Shown here: one piece after another, positions 1 through 13,110 of the stretch
How the letters are laid out: every line of letters starts with the position of its first letter
Position numbering within the stretch: position 1 is the stretch's first letter
Assembly: GCA_949152475.1 (NCBI GenBank)
Contig: OX424570.1
Coordinates: 20,828,694-20,892,693 of the forward strand
Source of the DNA: Terebella lapidaria
Lineage: Eukaryota; Annelida; Polychaeta; Terebellida; Terebellidae
Direction: 5' to 3'
Length of the DNA: 64,000 bases
The notes under the pieces: generated by a model
Database searches by the model: none
Told to the model about the DNA's origin: nothing
Seen by the model: the letters and a program-made list of their open reading frames with translations, nothing else
Position numbers and translations under genes: made by a program

Positions 1-2401
1 GAATCGTTCATATATTGGTTTATCATTAACATATCAAACATAAATATCGCATTTCAACACAAACCAGACTTATAGGACTGAATAATAAATGATGTTTTGG
101 TTCATTCAGAGCTATTAGGATTTATAGTCAATTGTTATTACATGTAGCTTATTGGTGTATAAGTAAGAATAGTTATACCGATGAACTGCTTGATTCGGAA
201 ACCATAGCATAGCAATGGTATTTAGTATATGTTATTAACACTTGGGGTACGACCATTCTTCAATAGGCCTACTGTTAAAGTTGCAGAAGATGTATATATT
301 TATTTTCTGTGTTGGACTGATTAACAGTGGCCTGCAAACACAAAGAAATTTTGAAAGCAATTTGTTCTCATTGTCTTCCGAAAGTTGAAACTTCAATACA
401 GGGTCGTCAAGGTGTCTTCTAGAGGACCTGGATTGCTATATCAAAGAAAAATATGCTGATCAATCGTTTTATCAAATTCCACGAACCGTCTATGTCACTG
501 ATACATGTAGTTTTGTGATAGTTTGATAGTAGTGTGATAGTTTCCACAACTTTATAACACGTTTTATACAACATATCGATGACATCCACTCGGCCATTAT
601 GGTTGATATGTGAAACTGAATCTGTGACGAGTACGCAGCAAAACTTGCTTTCATACTAATATTTTCGAATTCATAACGTGTGCCACATGTAGAGTAGGAA
701 ATGCATACATATTCTGAACACCCGATTCCACCTCCTTATGAAGGTCCAAGAAGATCCATAAAATATTCCTGACCCTAATATTGTTTGTATGAGTTTGACA
801 TTCACACCTAGCAGTCAATGAGGGAGCCATTAGCTCATCAACATTTGTATCTAATACGAATATGGTTTCATTTGGAACGTGAACCATCTGAGTGAGAGTC
901 ATGGTCATATGAAACGTGTATGATTAGTTTTATATCTTTGTACATGATATGAAAAATTTGGGAAAATGTAAATACAGCTGTACTATAGGGTATCAAATAT
1001 TGAGTATCACGAATTTACATTTGAGATTAATTACGTACATGATCTGAAACAAACTAACTAAATAACACGTCCTTCAGTTATGGATAGGTTGGTGTGAATT
1101 GAGCTTTGGTCTTATTCACCACGCTGTTCGATCCTGTCAAATTGGTGGTACCCTAAAAACTGATGAGGAACATAACAAATAAAGTACTGCATGGCAAAAG
1201 ATCGACCGCAGAATGTAAAAAGGGAAAATTCATTCAGCACAGATGTTATTTGTATTATACTGTGCTGTTTTTTTAGTGATGGGCGTATTTATCAGAACTC
1301 ACAAAAATTATTTTCATTCTTCCATCGACAACACTACACCTTCTTCTCATGCACTTCAATCTGTAACCCAAGCAAACCATTATTATGTATTTTTTATAAA
1401 TCATTTTCAGGCGGAATAGAAGGAAATGACTTCATTTGTTCTCTGATTGGTTCAATTACATGATGATTGATTCCTGAGTAACATTGTATAGCTTCCCCGC
1501 GATAACATTCAATGTATATAGATGTTTTTACAAGCTTCCCTGCAGTGAATTGTGATTGGTCATACATGGTAGACATTACATGTATATTTAATGAACAACA
1601 AGCAAATGTGAAAAGCACATTACCAAATTATACATTTCGTGATCTAAACTAGACTGTATATATACATTCTCGTACCTACTTAATACTGGGTATTGATTCT
1701 ACGTCTATTGATATGATATAGAGAGACTTTTCATTTTACTTGAAATCATCGAAAACATTTCAAATTCATCAATGTCCTTGCATTACAATACTTATAATTT
1801 TATCGTTTACATTTGATTCAAAGAATGTCTGAACTTAAGGGCTCACAAATAATTCCGACGTTTCAGATGTGAGTGTGTTGCTTGACAGCAAGGCCATAGA
1901 TGACCTCATTACCAGGCTGAAGTGTGCTAAAAAATATTGTGCTTCAATTTTGGTTGACTAAAGAAGTGAGATATGTGTTTCCAGTCTTGGTATATTTGTG
2001 ATATTTCAGCGCTAACTTTTGAATGAATAAAGACACCCCAATACAAACGCAAAAGGGTGATTCGTTTCCAATTTTTGGAAATAAAGTGTATGAGTTATGC
2101 GACAGAATAAAACATATGAAAGATACGATGAACACAGTGAGGCTTCCATTTTCACGACTTTTTGTGGTTGAAATACGCACAACTCATTTTGTTTTTTCCA
2201 TGGTGTTATAAACAACAACAAAACGCAACCACAATATACGATGGACTACCGCATGTATTCATGGAAATGGGATGAAAACTAAGATCCCATTTCCGAAGCT
2301 CATAACAGGCAACACATCATTTCATTCAGCTGTTGAGTTTCCACTGCAAATATTCAACTAGAAATAGCGTGTGAGTTGTTAACTTTTAAAAGATTCACGC
2401 C
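1..2401. other. Intergenic, no gene recognised
   Basis: AT-rich sequence with only short open frames that lack recognisable motifs or convincing splice contexts. A stretch near 1676-1715 (tacttaatactgggtattga...) matches part of the TTAA-flanked element at 20139-20823 and is probably a decayed fragment of that family. Nothing else stands out. Confidence 0.6.
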
Positions 2402-2628
2402 CTGAACGTTGCTAGTTGCACGTTTACCATTCATTAAATCATTGTAGAAACTGACCGTGGTTCTGGTGCGACTCTCTGAGCCAACACGGATGATCTATTC
2501 ACCGCTCTGACGTCATGGTGACAGCACCACACACGGCGATGGAAGGTAATCACTAAAGACGAGATTGATCCAAGGGTTGGTGCTGCTGTTGAGACTCGCT
2601 AGCAGCATCAGGATCACAAATGTGGTAC
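2402..2628 (-). pseudogene. Broken duplicate of the vasopressin/oxytocin-type receptor last exon (TM7 and C-tail)
   Basis: Read on the minus strand, this matches the terminal exon of the receptor at 7512-7744 over nearly its whole length. It retains an acceptor-like TAG followed by codons for a TM7 helix ([12 protein letters not shown]). Differences show it is dead. The TM7 motif reads NPWIN instead of NPWIY, and the cysteine after NS is a serine. One extra base just after the helix (GATtACC against GATACC) shifts the frame, and a short deletion follows in the tail. No counterpart of the large first exon is present between here and 4.4 kb. The flanking block (about 2.4-5.3 kb) pairs with 7.5-11.2 kb, so this is a relic of a segmental duplication of a receptor locus. 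It is not a processed copy, because the intron-side acceptor is kept. Use as an alternative 3' exon of another receptor is unlikely given the frameshift. Confidence 0.8.
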
Positions 2629-3544
2629 CTACACGTGGAAATGGAAATGATTCACTTCCTCAATAGATCGACAGTCAAATACACGTCCCACATTGATGAG
2701 TTTTGTATGTGGTAGACTCAAGTCAGTAAACTCATATTCCATACTAACTTTTGATGTCAACGACAACTGTCAAACACATCTCACACAATATATGCTCGAA
2801 TACAGCAAGTACACATACTTATTTAATATACATATACATTATTTAAAGTTTATATCCAAATACAGACTTAAGATTATAAAGGAGGACAACAACAAAATTT
2901 CTTTCCCACGACTGACCAATATATAAGTTTGTAGCATTTCAGAGAAAGATAAATAATGTAAAATTCGACTGAGCCAGGGACAGCAACAGCTTCTGATAAA
3001 AAAAAAAGTACATTTGAATATTATGGCTTGTTTTGCTTTTTTTCCTACTTCGTCAGTTCAAAGATATTACAGTTTTTTCTTTGGACAACATGATACCCAA
3101 TTAACTCCCCAAATCATTTGTTAATGGCGAAAATACCATTAGTTAGTATTGTATGACTTTTCTGTTCGTATTAGAAAGTTTAATTTTAATAACAACATTG
3201 AACATAAACTTTAGGTCGAAATCAACATAGAACATAAATTTTAGGTCGAAAACAAGGAAAAGCCATGAAACACACAATATTACTGTCCGACAACATAACA
3301 TTCGAATTTTGCTTAACACAGCTGCAACTCCAATTAAATATTAATCTATTTTCTTGATTTACCTGAACGAGAGATTTAATGACATGTATCTACTGCATGG
3401 GTCGATTTAGTTTGTTGTAAAAAATATACGTCAAGGCATTAAGATGTCTTAGAGGCATTCCGGTGCAAAGCATGATCGAAACTGAATATTAGGTACAAAT
3501 AATCCTCAACACCCCATTAGACATGATTGTTTTGCACAACAAGT
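2629..3544. other. Intergenic, decayed duplicate arm
   Basis: No gene seen. Scattered similarity to the receptor intron and the sequence 3' of the first exon (for example the 'gatacccaa' stretch near 3090, and 3465-3500 against 8325-8360) suggests the decayed counterpart of 7.75-8.6 kb. Two short adjacent repeats of 'aacatwgaacataaattttaggtcgaaa' type lie at about 3195-3255. Confidence 0.4.
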
Positions 3545-3930
3545 CAAAAATAACGCCCAATTCACTTTACGATGCATCATTTCCGAGATATCAACGAAAA
3601 TGAAACCTACTGGGTCAGCAAAAAATTCAGGTCAAGGTCATAGTGCATCCCCAATATCCATAATACATGTTTGTCCAGGACCACGAGTCCGAAAACGTTT
3701 GTTCTGTTCCATGCACACCATTTCCCAAACAATGAAGAAAATGCTGACTCAGCAAAATAATTTCATATTAGGGTCAAATTTCATCCCCAAGACCCGTAAG
3801 ACATGTTTGTCTAGGCGGACAAGACAGAAAATAACGCCCGTTTTGCTGTACGGTTTAACATTTCCGATAAATCAACGAGAATGAAAATTACTGACTCGGC
3901 AAGACATTTTCATTTCAAGGTCAAAGTTTA
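3545..3930. repeat. Imperfect tandem repeat, about 140-bp units
   Basis: About three degenerate units share the order 'ataacgccc...ttt.gctgt/ttctgtt...atttcc.a...caacgaaaatgaaa...actgactcagca...aggtcaa...cccca...acatgtttgtc'. A related unit continues at 4180-4240 after an interruption, and another lies at 16155-16240. The open frame running through it (3600-3884) only reflects the repeat; no coding evidence. Confidence 0.55.
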
Positions 3931-4172
3931 TACGGGGGGGGGGGAGTGGCGGAATCGATCCACATCACCAGGGAAGAGCCGACCCTCAACCGAGACCAGG
4001 GCCGCCACACCCTCCCGGCCATCTACCGGGAGATTGTCAGGTCACGTGATCAGAAACAACATCACGATCACGTGACCAATCGACACTAACAGCCTCACTT
4101 CGCTGACGAAGGTGTTTGGACAAGCACCGAAAGCTTCGTTTTTACACTTGTTGCTGTGAGTATAGTTAACTT
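3930..4172 (+). mobile_element. 3' fragment of a Penelope-like retroelement
   Basis: After a poly-G run, the plus strand encodes a stretch with IHI, REEPTLNRDQGRH and LPAIYREI. This resembles the conserved end of the GIY-YIG-bearing polyprotein of Penelope-like elements, where a motif of the type EAIxIR...PTLNRDxG...L..IY occurs. It is followed by short GC-rich sequence with several CACGTGA motifs. Only the last part is present; it is an old 5'-truncated copy lodged inside the 140-bp tandem repeat, which resumes afterwards at about 4180. The family call rests on motif memory and needs a library search. Confidence 0.45.
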
Positions 4173-5300
4173 CTACTCATTAAGGTCAAAGTTCATTGTC
4201 AGAACCCATAAGGCTTGTTTATCTAGGGCAATGAATCTGAGAAATGTTATTTCATCATATCTTCATACCACATCAGAGATTTCCTGAAGTACAGACGTTC
4301 TAACAAGGAGAGTATTTCCATTGAAATATTCCAGACCGCAATCCACAAAATATGTTTCCAATTCCCCCATCAACACGAAGTCAACCCTTGATTGACAAAT
4401 GGAAAAAAAATCCGGCTTCATTCAACTTCGACCGTGAAATGTCCCCAAGTGAAGGACGCAAGCAGACGTCTCACACGCATGCAGCGAATTGATATCGTGA
4501 TCTGCCCTGAGAGACCCGAGCTGGTGTAGCAGATATTCCCACGTGTGAATTCCACCATGGCCCAGCCGAGGCAGAGATTGCGCGCTGGTGCCAATACATG
4601 TAACACAATACACATGTAACACCTCTGCGGAGCTTCTGGGTGGAACCTGTAGCTGCCTCGCCGGCTATATATGTGCTTGTGGGTGTGCGTCATTCAGGCA
4701 GATGATAATACAGATGCTATACTAGACCTCTAATGCAGCGTATTTCATGGTGTATCCATTCTAACAATGAAAGATGTAATTACCATGTGATCATATTTCA
4801 GTGGACGGCGCTAATATTGTTGTACCATGATCATCATATTTCTGGACAAGCTGCATTGATGTTACTAAATGAAGTGTAGTGTACATGTATATATCACATG
4901 CTTTGATGATGTTCGCACATAATGGTCACTCCTGAAAGCGGTATATTATTCACACTACTTCCAAATTCCCATCACTATATTCATGTAAATGCTTAAGAAT
5001 ATCAAGCAATATCCAGATGTTCCGGGAGTTATCAACAACAGATAAATAGATCATGTGTGGTTCAGACTGAGGTCGACTGAGCTCAGATAGTATTAAAATA
5101 CAAGTCTTCATTCATACCTCCTATATATAGTATTTGACATAAACTCGATAGCCTGAAACATGTGTACGTATTGCAGTCTGCCTGGTCACAGGTGTGTATA
5201 GTCTATAATTGGTGTGAGACAAATGACTTAATGTACAGTCAATTGGATGAATATCAATAGAAAAGAACACATACAATGCCATCATGAAAATCTCTCTGTT
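4173..5300. repeat. Old segmental duplicate of 10.38-11.13 kb
   Basis: Collinear similarity is visible by eye: 4625-4710 against 10413-10500 (shared 'ctgtagctgcctcgc' and 'gtcattcaggc'), 4735-4800 against 10570-10650 (shared 'atggtgtatcc', 'tgtaatta', 'atcatatttca'), and 5150-5250 against 10975-11075 (shared 'gtctataattggt' and 'gacaaatga'). Together with the duplicated receptor exon, this defines a tandem duplication with an offset of 5-6 kb. No gene is recognised within. Confidence 0.65.
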
Positions 5301-7511
5301 TGGTATTATATTATGGTCACGTATCTTGCTCTGCGAATAAATGGCAGTAGTCTTTCATTTCAAATATATACGTGGGATTACCTGAAATACTAGAGTTATG
5401 CATCAAACTATTATCATTCTTGAGGACGGTTTTTTAATGCTTATAAAAAAGGAAATATTTAATATTTTACGAAGCTGAACCACAACTTTTTATTCAACTA
5501 GCGTAGATCTAGCCCCTTAATAAAAATCCACTCAGATTACTTTCAAAACAAATGTGATAAAGATACATATAAAAGAGTCCACTAGCTATTTTGAATGAGG
5601 ATATTTTTCTCACATACATGGTACAAAACACTTATTATCTTTGACGTTAATCTGGACGAAGCAGATATTCAACATGCGTGGCTTTAATATGCACTGACGT
5701 AATGCAGAAAGGATTGCAATTTAGTGTCCTTGAGATAGCCTCGTAAAACTAGGTTTGTTTCATCCGTCGCCACTGTTTTGTCGATAAGACGAATGATGCT
5801 ACATGCAATTCTGATAGTGTTTGTCATATTTCTGTTGGGTAAAGTGTAAGATAATATCGACTTCCAGAACACACTGGGCGGGACATGGTGACAGTGTGGA
5901 CACAGCACGTCAACCCAACAGCGTAAGGGGAATTTCATATACACAAGCATATCTTGATTTATGTAGTCTAGCCCGTTGGTTGTTCATATGGAAACAGCAC
6001 GTCAATTCAATGGCACATCCGTTGATTTACAAGAAGATACAGCTAATTTCCTCACAATACAATGGATCGTGTAAATCCCCTTTCCCTCGTTGTCTGCAAT
6101 CGCTTTATTACACGCTGTTGACCTCAGATAATCTCCTCTGTACATAGACTGGAAATTTCATATGATTTCTAAACAAATATATATATTTACAACTTGTCGA
6201 AATATAGATTTCAATCTATACGGAAAGTTTGTGTTTTAGGACGATTATTTATCGTCATATTAGATCATATTGGTGTATAATTATATAAAGTGTAACATTG
6301 AGAATACTGAAATATTATTCAATGTACAATGCAATATATTTACTCTTTATGGGATATGGTTTATATGACTGACCACAATTCGACGCATGGTAAATTCCAT
6401 GTTCCAATTATATTTGAATCCAAAAGCTAGACTATTGCATGGCTAAAACGTGAATTGTCGCATATTCTGTTTCAGAATCCCAGTTGGAGCTTGCATGTAT
6501 CATTTTATTCGTAGTGAGGCTGGAGTGTTTGGGACACGATGAAATAAAATCATGCCCACACACCTTTTTATGGTTATTGAAATTAAGTTGTTAGCGACAA
6601 TGCCCTAGGAGGATTCAGTTGAGCCATCTAGTACCAAATGATCGAAAGGTTTGAGGTTCTAAGGTCTTGGAAATAAAGCACAGAGCAAAAGATGTTTTGC
6701 TCATTACCTGGTTCGGAAAAGGATCCAAATAGTTTATCAGATTGATTCGTGTGTACTCCATCATAGTTGATGTTGTTCTGCAGTGCTCACCATTATATGT
6801 GATACTTCATGAAGCTGAAAGGAATACTATACAAAACGTGCATGAAATATGTGTTAAAACGCATGGAAAGACAACTCGGACGCATTGTGATCGCCAATAT
6901 CAATGTGCATATGCTTTATTTTCTAGTTTTGAAGAAAATATTGCATATATTCGAAGGCAGTTGATTCAAGTGCATTATGTACTGGAAAGAATTTATATGA
7001 GAGTTAATCTATGTTTTACGAATGTGAAATTCTTTTCATATTTTTTGTCGGCTTTCTTCCTATTCCAAAAGTGTTCAATTTTAGGTTTTGTTCTTGTTGC
7101 CAATAATAGATTGGTGAACATCAAATCATGTATGAGAACAGAATGGCAGCGGAAACCACTACTCAATCGAAGCTCACAAAATATTTATCTGCTTTATATA
7201 ATTTCATTATTCAATAGCGTGCCACAGTTATTATAAAACACTCAGACAGAACGATAAGGAATATATTTTCATCAGTCTGCCGATAATTCTAACAATAATA
7301 TATAGCTGAATATCCGAACAGTCTACAGAATCAACAATTTGTTTTTATCCCAAGTGAACGTTATGGCGTTTGTACTCATGCAGAAATCCTTGGGTTCTTA
7401 TTCCCGTCGTATTCGTGTCATGGTTGTTAATCCTATGTTTGGGAAATGCAGTTCCGTGTTGAGCCTGGTCGTAATTCTCATTGTACACAATAATCCGTTC
7501 CGATTCACTTC
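5301..7511. other. Intergenic, no gene recognised
   Basis: AT-rich. The longest open frame (6742-7236, plus) has no domain, and its 6860-6970 part matches the right end of the TTAA element at 20139-20823 ('gaaaatattgcatayattcgaaggcag'). It therefore looks like transposon remnant rather than a gene. Confidence 0.5.
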
Positions 7512-9555
7512 CTAAACGGTGCTTGTTGCACGTCTGTTTTCCCCGTTGGAAGAGTCAATGTAGCAGGTGACCGTGGTTCTAGGCCGGCTCTCGGAGTCAA
7601 ACACGGACGATCTGTGGACAGCTCTGACGTCATGGTGACAGCACCAAACACGGCGATGGAAGGTATCACTGAAGACGAGATAGATCCAGGGGTTGGTGCA
7701 GCTGTTGAGACTCGCTAGCAACATCAGAATCACGAAGGTTGACCCTGCAAATATGAGTATGGTTATTGACTCGTTTCATAAACTGTCCATCGAAATTAAT
7801 CAAAACATTTGATGGTCGTTTAAAAGAAGTCTGAGTGATGGTGCAATGATGTGTTTGAAAAGATTGCATGTATTTTTTTCTGAATATTTCACTCAGTTTA
7901 TCGCTTGCTGAGAACCAGACACCGAGATATCTTCTGTGAAGGGGGGGGGGGGGGGAGGTTTGTTAATCAGTCTTGTATCAGCTTTTGATTAATATCAGAT
8001 CGTATCATTCCTGCAGCTGAACTGGAAGATTAGAAATGTCTGAGTTGAAATGAATCGCCATAAAACACACAGTATCACTTTATATGAAATGTTATTGTTG
8101 GAATCCCATTTGAATGACAAAATACAGCCGCAAAGTACATTAAATGAGTGATTTATTTTCATTGAACCACTTTTAGAAAGTGGCATAATCCGTTATTTCT
8201 TAAAAGTGGCTGCTTCATATTTCAGAGCTATCAGATGCACAGTTAAAAATTCTAGAAAAACCACAAATTCACTGAAATTTGACACTGAAAGCCTGATATG
8301 TTGCATAGGTTCACCCAAAACAGTTCCCGTGCAAAAAGTAATACGAAACTAACAATTTAGATGAAATATGTTTGTATTTGAAATATAAAGTATTCAATTT
8401 AAGTCTTCCGAGTCACATATAATGACTTTTTTTTTGGTGTCTTGAACTATTAGAATGTGTAATATATGATCAAATTTATGATACCCAACTGACTGGTATC
8501 AGATTCCACCAACAAAGTTCACCACTTCACATTTTTATATTTTGACTGATGTAACGACATAATTCCAGTTACTCAAACATTTTACCTTCAAATGGAGCAT
8601 TGACATCCCAGGCCGCCCACATCTGTGAGATAAAGAATGGTCCCCAGCATATCAGATAACAAATGATGACTGCCATCGTCAACTTGACTGTCTTGAACTT
8701 TGCCTTGGACAGTCCACGGACGTGAGCGCGTGGTCTGCTCTCGTTTGTTTTCTCTGGTACTCCATTCAGGGAGCTGTTAGTCCTCGAATACGTGGAGCAA
8801 CGTCCATGGCGGGAAGTTGAAGATTCTCTGCCTTTCATGCTCCTCCACACTACGTAACAAATTCTCCCGTACGCCAGCATCAAGAGAATAAAGGGTACAA
8901 TGTAAATGGCCAGAGTGAACCAAGTGACGTACAGCTGAACAGTCCAGTCTGGGTAGAACACTCCACGGCAATCATATATTCCACTATCTGTGCCCATTTC
9001 TTGGTAGGAGAAAATCACCAGCTGAGGGATTGCAAATAGTAAGGAGAACAGCCAGGCTATTCCAACTAACCAATGCATTTTACGTGTAGTCCAACTGTGG
9101 GAATTCAGCGGGTGGCAAATAGCGAAGTATCGGTCAATCGCAGTGCTGATGAGAACGTATGATGATGCATACATCGCAACTACTTGTACATAAGTGATGA
9201 ACTTGCAGAGAAAAAATCCTCCCTGGAATCTATAAGTGACATCCCACATCAGTTGAGGGAGAACATTGAAAAACGCCACGAAAAGATCAGCGACACTCAG
9301 ATGGACTATCATAGTGTTCATTCGCGTAAGTTTCTTGCGACGTACAGCCAGTAGAATTGCCAGCACAAGGCCGTTACCGACCACAGCAAGCACGAAAATG
9401 ACAGCTTGAACAGCAATTTCCACTTGAGCCAATGCTTCATCTCGCTGGTGAACATAGCTGAGATTTTTGTTCGTATTATTTAATGGTGAACTTGTCACGT
9501 TATATTCCAAATTCGGTACATTCTTATCCATGTTGTTGCCATATGAATAATCCAT
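7512..9555 (-). CDS. Vasopressin/oxytocin (conopressin/cephalotocin)-type GPCR, 2 exons
   Basis: Class A G-protein-coupled receptor for an oxytocin/vasopressin-superfamily peptide, expected at the plasma membrane. Coding exons are 9555-8586 and 7744-7512; the intron 8585-7745 has GT and AG ends and joins in phase 1, giving 400 residues. The Asn-rich N-terminus has candidate glycosylation sites (NVT, NLS). TM1 carries GNGLVLA and TM2 LSVADL, followed by [14 protein letters not shown], a hallmark of this family. The TM3 cysteine is in FLCKF, then [12 protein letters not shown] at the TM3 end. The TM4-5 loop cysteine is in YDCRGVF, then [13 protein letters not shown] in TM5. TM6 has [12 protein letters not shown] and TM7 [13 protein letters not shown]. 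The short tail has a CC pair suited to palmitoylation and several Ser/Thr. An intron between TM6 and TM7 is also typical of vertebrate AVPR/OXTR genes. The start is the ATG of MDYSYGNN; a second ATG lies eight codons on. Untranslated exons were not resolved. A dead copy of exon 2 lies at 2402-2628. Confidence 0.95.
7745..8585 (-). other. Intron of the receptor gene
   Basis: It begins GTAAAA after codons for NAPFEG and ends TTTGCAG before the TM7 exon; phase 1 on both sides. It holds a poly-G run near 7938-7956 and no other recognisable feature. Confidence 0.9.
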
Positions 9556-11715
9556 TATCCCTTTCCTTCGAAATAGATTTCAATGTGATTTTGTAAGATA
9601 TATAGCCTACTCGCCGTTTTATCAGAAATATACCACAGGGAACACTGCGCCGTGTATGGTAAAATGTACAGTGCATCGGCTTCTGAAATTCCACCCAGTT
9701 GACTGACCGAACATATCTGTTGTGATCGAGAGAGAAAAAATAACTTATTAATATGTAAGTATTGAATTTGTAAAAAAGAGGATCACCCAGGACCCAGGTT
9801 ATAAATCGACCTATTACTATTAGTATCACTCGGACAATACTTGCTCGATTACTCATTATTGTCCATTGTTAAATCAAAATTACTGGAATAAAATGATTCC
9901 ACCTATACTTACACATTTACACCTGTCAGCATTGATGGGATGGTGTCCAGTCAAAGAAAGTGTCATCATTTTACAAGTGCATATTATTGGTGTGCATACA
10001 TTTGTGACTACCATATCCCGCACGGTTGACGTTATCATTCAAGTGCAACTATTGGTAGATACATCACATATTATTATTCACATCTGTTCCAGCGACAAGA
10101 TTCATTCCAATCCCTATTTCGAAATGCAAATCACAAATCCCACAACGATATCCAATGTTACCGTCATTCCCACAAAGTTACCGGACTGATCGACGAATTG
10201 CAAAAGACCGTTTCCATTAGGCTTCGTCTGTGAAATGTCATTCGGGTGGAGTCTTAATGTATTCACCGACGTGGTATCCTTGGTTGCCCTCTGAAGCTGA
10301 AGCCGGACTGGCAGTTTCTAGCCCTTCCCGCGTGAAAACTCCCGAAGTGACTGGCGCACATGCCACAGCCTGCTCGCTAGCTACTAGCAAACACGGCACG
10401 TGTAACGTCTCGGGGGAGCTGCTCGGCAGAAACTGTAGCTGCCTCGCTGGTTGATTTGCTCGTGGAGGTGTCATTCAGGCTAGGGAGGTGAATCTCGGGC
10501 TCTGCTGGCTGGATGCGCTGTGCCGATCGCAAAGCATGCGAGAACCAGACCCATGATTCAGGCGAGGATCCTACGTAATGCAGGATGTTTTATGGTGTAT
10601 CCGTTTTGTGTGAAATGTAATTAACAAGTAATCATATTTCATGCGGGGATGGCTATAGTACTATACTATGAAAATTATGACCTGTCATTGCAGAATAGAA
10701 CAGTTGAGTGATTACCAAACAATGAACCAGAAATTATGCACAACATAAGGCATTAGGTTATTGTATTGTTGTAATTGCTTATAATTTCGGTGTCTTGAAT
10801 AGTAATAATCAAGCACATCGCATAAATAACTCACAAAAAGTTAATGTAATGTGTGTACAGATACATCCATAAATATATCTAACTCCAGTTATCTTCTACC
10901 GCTAATGGTACACGATATTATTCTAATATAGGATCTATATTTGTTTTCAGTTCAGGTATTGGGGAGTATCAATTCTGAATGTCAGAAACATGTGTCGTAT
11001 TGTAATCTGCACGCTCACAGATGTATGATGTCTATAATTGGTCTTAGACAAATGATTGAATATAGTGTTCCCAACGAGGGTTTCAGATCAATCAAATGTC
11101 CAATTAACACAAAGGAACATTGAGACAGTATGCGTATTACCGCGTATATATTTAGCAGGAATAAATATGTCAGTGTACAAGTCTGACACAAAGAATTCGT
11201 TTATCAAAAACTAGCATTGAATGTAAGTATCAATCCACCACCACCAATAGTCAGATTTTGATGATACCAAAAACAAACGTAAAATAGAACATTTTAGAAA
11301 AAAAACAAAGCCCGACCAAATAGTTTATCCAAAGACACACTGGCATCACCAGGGGCAGACAGTGTGTCAAATGTATCAATATAATATCCGCCAATAGCAG
11401 CACATTGTATGACGATAGTTCATACAAGAGATTGTTCTTTTGTCCCCAATGTTACAGCATTACTAGTATTTTACATGTTTGAACCGGCTTAGTCCGTGTC
11501 CCAAGAAATATTCTTATATGAAGTCACGAATTTCGTTGCTTGAATATTTTAGTTTTTACGGGATTGCTCTCTGTTATCTAATACAGCAGGCTTAACACCT
11601 TAATCAGGTCCGTTGGCATTTTCGAGGGTGTAATTTCCGTGGTATTACCATATCTCTCGGCTCTATTTTTAGGCACCAAACCTGCAAAATTGTACACACA
11701 AGAATCGGTCACTAT
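9556..11715. other. 5' flank of the receptor gene and the second arm of the segmental duplication
   Basis: No further gene recognised. The 110-codon frame overlapping the receptor start (9524-9856, minus) has no motif. Region 10380-11130 is the better-kept partner of 4.6-5.3 kb. A single diverged monomer of the 363-bp satellite family lies at about 11222-11385 (shared 'acaaagcccgaccaaatag' and 'ccaaagacacactggc'). Confidence 0.5.
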
Positions 11716-12150
11716 CACTGTCCGGAATCCGTTTCGGCAGAGGATATTGGGAAACGATATTTTTCGGTTGGGAAACGATATGTTCGATTGGGAAACGCCA
11801 AGCTGCAAGGTGGTATGTGTTGTTTTCCTCAATAAAGTATGAAAAATAGGTGTAATCGTTAATCAGAAGAAAGACAAACATGCGCTAATGTTGTATAAAG
11901 TCTTCAGTGTCGACCAAACCTGCTATACTTGATGTAATATGGTTTTGTGACGTGAAATGCGATGAAAATCACCGTTTTGAACAAATGAACACATATGATT
12001 AAATATATGTCTGATGCACACAAAAAGTAACACGAGTCAAGAGAAAGGTGTATTACATGATCCCCACCGAAAAGAAACATTTTACATCGTCTCATTAATA
12101 AATGTTTGCTGATTTTCTGAACCATTGATGTTTCGGTGGGTAAACGATAC
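11716..12150 (+). repeat. Left TIR of the 2758-bp element
   Basis: Matches the reverse complement of 14037-14473. The outer 100 bp contains three tandem subterminal copies of a 'TTGGGAAACG' motif (near 11748, 11769 and 11790). Such spaced copies often serve as transposase-binding sites. Similarity fades after 'ggtgggtaaacgata'. Confidence 0.85.
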
Positions 12151-12382
12151 TGTTCCGATTGGACAACAGTTCTGATATGGGTGTCTCGATTAGTAAACGA
12201 TATTTTATCGGAAATTTATGGCCCGTTAAGGCTCGTTTTTGGCTATTATTCATTCATACTTATTCCAACAGATGGCGTCTCGCGGCTTCAATGCCAGACT
12301 CTAACCACATTGTGAAGCACTCATTTGACAATCACCAAGAAAAAACCTTTTCAATACTGAGACCGGCTGTGGATGAGGAAAC

Positions 12383-13110
12383 AGGGAAAAATTAGCCCAA
12401 AGGCTAACAAATGTTACCGGAGAAATGTACAGTGTTAAGGTCTCAAAGTCTACAATGGTAATTTTTCAACAATGTCTGCCCAAGGGGAAAATTGTTTTCT
12501 ATAGGCCTATGTTTACAATTGATTCCTGAGTTGGAAAGTCGATAATGAGCGAGATATTAGCCATTTCGTGCCCTGACCTTGAAAATAAGGTCAAAGGTGA
12601 ACTTCAAGCTTATGAGAATATTCGGCATATATCATTTCCTATATGTCCACAACTGATTCCTAAGCTATTAAGTTGAAAATAAGCGAGATATTAGACCCTT
12701 TGTTGTCTGACCTTGAAAATAAGATCAAAGGTCACGAAAACTTTCAGCATAAATCATTCCCTATATGTCCACAATTGATTCCTCAGCTGTAAAATCGATA
12801 ATAAGCGATATATTGGCCATTTGATGCTCTCACTTTGAAAATGAGATCAAGGCCAAATTCAAGGTCATCAGGAATGTCGACGTATATCATTTCCTATATG
12901 TCCACAATTGATTCCCAAGCCATAAAGTCGATAAGGAGCGAGATATTAGCCATTTTGTCCTGTGACCTTGAAAATTAGGTCGAATCAGGTTGAAATTCAA
13001 GGTTATGAGAATATTCAGCACATCTCATTTTCTTTATGTCCACAATCGATTCCTAATCTCTAATCTCAATATTAAGTGAGATATTAGCAATAATATGTCC
13101 CATTATAAAG
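12383..13110. repeat. Degenerate tandem repeat, about five units of 120-137 bp
   Basis: Units begin 'gattcct.agc...aagtcgataa.gagcgagatattagcc' at about 12520, 12655, 12776, 12910 and 13047. Each contains 'gaccttgaaaat(a)aggtcaaaggt' and 'catttcctatatgtccacaa'. The block opens with 'ttagcccaaaggctaa...ttaccgg' at 12390. This is the same start as the dispersed family near 38.25 kb, so that family inserted here or donated the transposon interior. Confidence 0.7.

Noticed and set aside
6742-7236. 164-codon plus-strand frame
   Set aside because: No domain, ordinary AT-rich composition, and part of it matches the end of a non-coding TTAA element.
9524-9856. 110-codon frame overlapping the receptor start
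   Set aside because: Different frame from the receptor, no motif; the receptor start and N-terminus are well supported.
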